Positions 23,099 to 25,287 of a DNA stretch of 25,287 nt are shown here, one piece after another; the first letter of the stretch is position 1, and every line of letters begins with the position of its first letter. Made by a program: the position numbers and the translations under genes. The notes under the pieces were generated by a model. It ran no database searches, was not told the origin of the DNA, and saw nothing but the letters and a program-made list of their open reading frames with translations. Origin of the DNA: Flavobacteriales bacterium (lineage in GTDB: Bacteria > Bacteroidota > Bacteroidia > Flavobacteriales_D > Crocinitomicaceae); the NCBI GenBank assembly GCA_947458985.1, contig CANHBA010000007.1, positions 1-25,287 of the forward strand. Reading direction: 5' to 3'.

Positions 23099-24017
23099 GG
23101 CCATCGATGTAACCGAAATTCTTTTCGACGATCTGCGACATATTTTCCTGCAGATAGGTTTTGAAAGCCTCAGCCGCGCCGTTGTGTTTCTTTCCTTTTG
23201 GCCAAACCATTCGCCATGTAGATTCAAGCGGTAAGTCGGGCATGGCAGAAACGGTGAGTTGGCCAAGTGTGAGTTCATTTCTGATACCAATCAGCGGCAT
23301 GACCGAATAACCCAAACCTGCAATAAGCGCTTGCTTGACCGCTTCATTGGAAGTGAGTTCGATATGGCGACGCACCTGAATTTGATGGCTTGCCAGGTAT
23401 TCGTCGTGTGCTTTACGCGTGGCTGAGCCTGTTTCTCTTTTGACCCAGGTGACTTCTTCTAGTATTGTTTTCCAATCGCTCTTTGCATCCACTTTTAAAG
23501 GTTCTTTACCCACCAAATACAATTGATTTTTCATGCAAGGGATTTCTTCTAAATTGAGGCGATCTGGCAACACCGAAACCAACGAAAAATCGGTCTCGTT
23601 GCGTTCTAAATTGAGGGTTACATTGGCGCGGTTAGACACATCTAGAACGAGCTCTACGCCAGGATGCGCCTTCATGAAATCGGCAAGTAAATAAGGTATG
23701 ATGTATTTGCCGGTCGATACAACACTAATGCGGAGTCTTCCGCTCAGCTGTCCTTTGTATTGTGCGGTTTTGTAATTGATGGCATAGACTTCTTCTAGTA
23801 TCTTTTCAGCTGCGACAGCTACTTCTCTACCAAAATCGGTCACGTATAACTTTTTATTGACGATTTCGGTCAGTGGGATATCGAACTGATCTTGAAAATT
23901 TTTGAGCTGAATTGAAACCGCTGGTTGCGTTAGAAATAGTGCTTCTGCTGCACGGGTAATGCTTTCTTTTTGAACAATCTTTAAGAAGATACGCAGTTGA
24001 TTGAGAGTGTAGTTCAT
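23070..24017 (-). CDS. LysR-family transcriptional regulator
   Basis: The protein has 315 aa. The N-terminal winged helix-turn-helix is typical (NYTLNQLRIFLKIVQKESIT, then RAAEALFLTQPAVSIQLKNF with the recognition helix at about 30-42). From about 90 to 300 there is a periplasmic-binding-protein-like effector domain (SGRLRISVVSTGKYIIPYLL opens it). The overall look is closest to the CbbR/CysB-like branch, but the effector cannot be read. It is divergent from the small protein and DUF6671 pair, with an 83-bp AT-rich gap holding palindromes, so these are its likely targets. Its coding end runs 29 bases into the hydrolase gene on the other strand. Confidence 0.93.
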   Translation of the reverse strand: MNYTLNQLRIFLKIVQKESITRAAEALFLTQPAVSIQLKNFQDQFDIPLTEIVNKKLYVTDFGREVAVAAEKILEEVYAINYKTAQYKGQLSGRLRISVVSTGKYIIPYLLADFMKAHPGVELVLDVSNRANVTLNLERNETDFSLVSVLPDRLNLEEIPCMKNQLYLVGKEPLKVDAKSDWKTILEEVTWVKRETGSATRKAHDEYLASHQIQVRRHIELTSNEAVKQALIAGLGYSVMPLIGIRNELTLGQLTVSAMPDLPLESTWRMVWPKGKKHNGAAEAFKTYLQENMSQIVEKNFGYIDGLTAVPKSMM

Positions 24018-24052
24018 AACATTTATTTATGTTTGATATATCTTTATTATAT

Positions 24053-24068
24053 ATTTGTTTATGCAAAT
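24053..24068. promoter_or_regulatory. Inverted repeat ATTTG-N6-CAAAT, candidate LysR operator
   Basis: A perfect 5-bp dyad with a 6-bp centre in the gap between the divergent LysR gene and the 24101 gene. LysR regulators bind T-N11-A type dyads of this size, usually upstream of the divergent target. It overlaps the TTTG element of the plus-strand promoter. A second palindrome, CAAATTTG, follows at 24076-24083. Confidence 0.4.
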
Positions 24069-24083
24069 AATGTGCCAAATTTG
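24054..24083 (+). promoter_or_regulatory. Promoter for the small protein / DUF6671 pair
   Basis: TTTG (24054-24057), 18 nt, then CAAATTTG (24076-24083), one mismatch to TAnnTTTG. Start near 24089 gives a leader of about 12 nt. An alternative -7 box, TATATTTG (24050-24057), is a perfect match but has TTTG only 14 nt upstream. Confidence 0.42.
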
Positions 24084-24100
24084 CAAAAAATATCAATTCT

Positions 24101-24376
24101 ATGCTACAAGAAATTGAATTAATTCAAAGTAATTATTTTCCCGAAGAGGCTATGGAGGTGTTGGGCAATCTCATTCAGCAGAAAATTGCTTATCACACAC
24201 AAAAAACACTCAGACACCAAGAAATGTTTGGTGCACCAGATGCACAAGCTGAAACCCGCCTCGTTGAACTTCAAAAAATAAAAAAAACCTTAATCGAAGA
24301 CCTCAAGAAACTAGACCCCAAGACCGTTTTGCATATCAATGGACATGTATCCCTCACCGTTGTTGTTGAGCAGTAA
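24101..24376 (+). CDS. Small conserved-looking hypothetical protein
   Basis: The product is 91 aa. It is mostly helical with a charged amphipathic middle (ETRLVELQKIKKTLIEDLKK, 51-70) and a short strand-like C-terminus (LHINGHVSLTVVVEQ). There is no signal peptide or membrane helix. The pattern F-x-x-E-E-A-x-E-V-L near residue 13-21, followed by K-I-x-Y/F-H and an R-H-Q-E-M-F-G, reminds me of a family of short Bacteroidota hypothetical proteins, without a name that I can give. It overlaps the DUF6671 gene by 38 bases in another frame, and is divergent from the LysR regulator. Coding status rests on context, promoter and the amino-acid pattern. Function unknown. Confidence 0.72.
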   Translation: MLQEIELIQSNYFPEEAMEVLGNLIQQKIAYHTQKTLRHQEMFGAPDAQAETRLVELQKIKKTLIEDLKKLDPKTVLHINGHVSLTVVVEQ

Positions 24377-25157
24377 GCATCAAAAAGAAGGTCTTTTACA
24401 ACCTGTTTTCGAACCTTTCGGACTCAATCTTTTGGTTAATGAAGGATTTGATACTGATGCCTATGGTACTTTTTGCGGGTCCGTTCCAAGAACAGAAGGA
24501 CCAAAAACAACCGTTAAAGAAAAGTGCTTAGCTGGCATGAGCTTCGCCGGAAAACGCCAAGGATTGGCAAGTGAAGGATCTTTTGGGCCGCACGCAAGCT
24601 TACCGTTTCTTACCATCAATGAAGAATGGCTGGTTTATATCGACCTAGACCGCAACCTTGAAATCTACGGGCGCAGCACAACCTTAGAAGTTTGCCATGC
24701 ACAACTCGATTATCAAGATGCCGAACAACTCCCAACATTCTTAGCCAATTGTTCTTTCGGACCACAAGGATTGGTATTCAAGGACACTGAAAATGCACAA
24801 GTCCTTGCAAAGGGAATTCAGGACCAAGATCAATTAGAAAAACTCATACTAGCGTTTCCAAAATGGGAAATCGAAACAGATTTACGTGCACACATGAACC
24901 CGCTGCGTCAAAAGAATATTATTGCTGCCGCTCAAGATTTGACAGAGCGCATGCATAGGTACTGCCCTCAATGTGCACAGCCCGATTTTTCAGTTCAAAA
25001 AGTCAGTGGCAACCTTACCTGTGGTTGGTGTCAGCGCCCTACTGAATCCTATCAATATCTTGAATACAAGTGTTCGGCATGCCATTATCAAGTGATTGAG
25101 CAAAGGAAGGACAAATACAATGAGGATCCACAATATTGTAACAATTGTAATCCGTAA
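24339..25157 (+). CDS. DUF6671-like protein with two C-terminal zinc ribbons
   Basis: The product is 272 aa. It matches what I recall of DUF6671: GFDTDAYGTFCG (36-47), ASEGSFGPH (77-85), ETDLRAHMNPLR (179-190) followed by a long helix, then CPQC...CGWC (C209, C212, C228, C231). A second set, CSAC...CNNC (C245, C248, C267, C270), makes another zinc ribbon. The conserved Asp, Glu, Ser, His and Arg residues in the three blocks look like an active site, but no activity is known to me. The start could be ATG 24339 or ATG 24345; both overlap the upstream gene. The 11-bp repeat array begins directly after its stop. Confidence 0.82.
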   Translation: MDMYPSPLLLSSKHQKEGLLQPVFEPFGLNLLVNEGFDTDAYGTFCGSVPRTEGPKTTVKEKCLAGMSFAGKRQGLASEGSFGPHASLPFLTINEEWLVYIDLDRNLEIYGRSTTLEVCHAQLDYQDAEQLPTFLANCSFGPQGLVFKDTENAQVLAKGIQDQDQLEKLILAFPKWEIETDLRAHMNPLRQKNIIAAAQDLTERMHRYCPQCAQPDFSVQKVSGNLTCGWCQRPTESYQYLEYKCSACHYQVIEQRKDKYNEDPQYCNNCNP

Positions 25158-25245
25158 AAATTCAAATCAAATTCAAATCAAATTCAAATCAAATTCAAAT
25201 CAAATTCAAATCAAATTCAAATCAAATTCAAATCAAATTCAAATC
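25158..25245 (+). repeat. Tandem repeat, 8 x 11 bp (unit AAATTCAAATC)
   Basis: Eight perfect copies of AAATTCAAATC begin at the base after the DUF6671 stop codon and end 12 bp before the next ATG (25258). The reverse complement, GATTTGAATTT, contains the same core as the 13-bp repeat at 21595-21659. On the minus strand TTTG recurs every 5-6 bp. The 11-bp period is close to one helical turn, so any bound protein would meet each unit on the same face. Confidence 0.97.
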
Positions 25246-25257
25246 AAAAAATAAAGA

Positions 25258-25287
25258 ATGAATCTAGACTTTTTATCACACGATCTA
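25258..25287 (+). CDS. Start of a gene cut by the window end
   Basis: ATG followed by nine open codons (MNLDFLSHDL) runs to the window edge. It lies 12 bp after the 11-bp repeat array in an A-rich leader, typical of Bacteroidota starts. Too little is visible to name a product, and a chance open frame is not excluded. Confidence 0.4.
   Translation, partial: MNLDFLSHDL

Noticed and set aside
23070..24017. LysR as part of a mobile insertion with the flanking repeats as target-site duplications
   Set aside because: No transposase or integrase is present, and the flanking arrays are in inverted, not direct, orientation with different unit lengths.

Overview
The window is a gene-dense stretch of a chromosome from a Bacteroidota bacterium, most likely of the Flavobacteriales or a nearby gliding lineage. 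The evidence is a GldH-type gliding lipoprotein, several lipoproteins with short lipoboxes, promoters of the Bacteroidota type (TTTG about 18-20 nt before TAnnTTTG), almost no Shine-Dalgarno sequences, and many TAATG stop/start overlaps. I cannot name a genus. No rRNA, tRNA, CRISPR array, transposase or prophage gene is visible. Every gap between genes is shorter than 300 bases.

Layout. (1) 1-2864, minus strand: a small acidic-tailed protein, a long eukaryote-type deoxyribose-phosphate aldolase (DeoC), a complete aldehyde dehydrogenase and the first 36 codons of a second one. Together these look like a deoxyribose-5-phosphate to acetaldehyde to acetate route. (2) 3038-9837, plus strand: radA, rsmI, a DNA polymerase III delta' gene, a RicT/PSP1 gene and gldH, then a DUF6495-like gene, a lipoprotein and a degenerate CTP-synthase-like glutamine amidotransferase. 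The rsmI/holB/ricT association is also found in Bacillus. (3) 9820-12927, minus strand: a large AddA/RecB-like helicase-nuclease. (4) 12997-17231, plus strand: an MbnP-like lipoprotein and an MbnH-like di-heme peroxidase, then a nucleotidyltransferase-like protein and a WYL regulator. All four are joined by overlaps or 1-nt gaps. (5) 17235-21610, plus strand: paaG-like and paaH-like genes, metK with an intrinsic terminator, and mtnA. metK and mtnA belong to SAM synthesis and methylthioadenosine salvage. (6) 21595-25245: a secreted alpha/beta hydrolase, a convergent LysR regulator, and a divergent pair (a small protein and a DUF6671 zinc-ribbon protein). Two tandem-repeat arrays bound this segment. 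One is 5 x 13 bp and the other 8 x 11 bp, and they share the same core in opposite orientation. A new gene begins at 25258.

The items most worth following up are the MbnP/MbnH pair (a likely tryptophan-to-kynurenine copper-site maturation system, here without visible methanobactin genes), the inverted pair of related repeat arrays, the amidotransferase-fold protein that keeps the nucleophile but has lost its catalytic His and Glu, and the LysR/DUF6671 divergent locus with a palindromic intergenic region.
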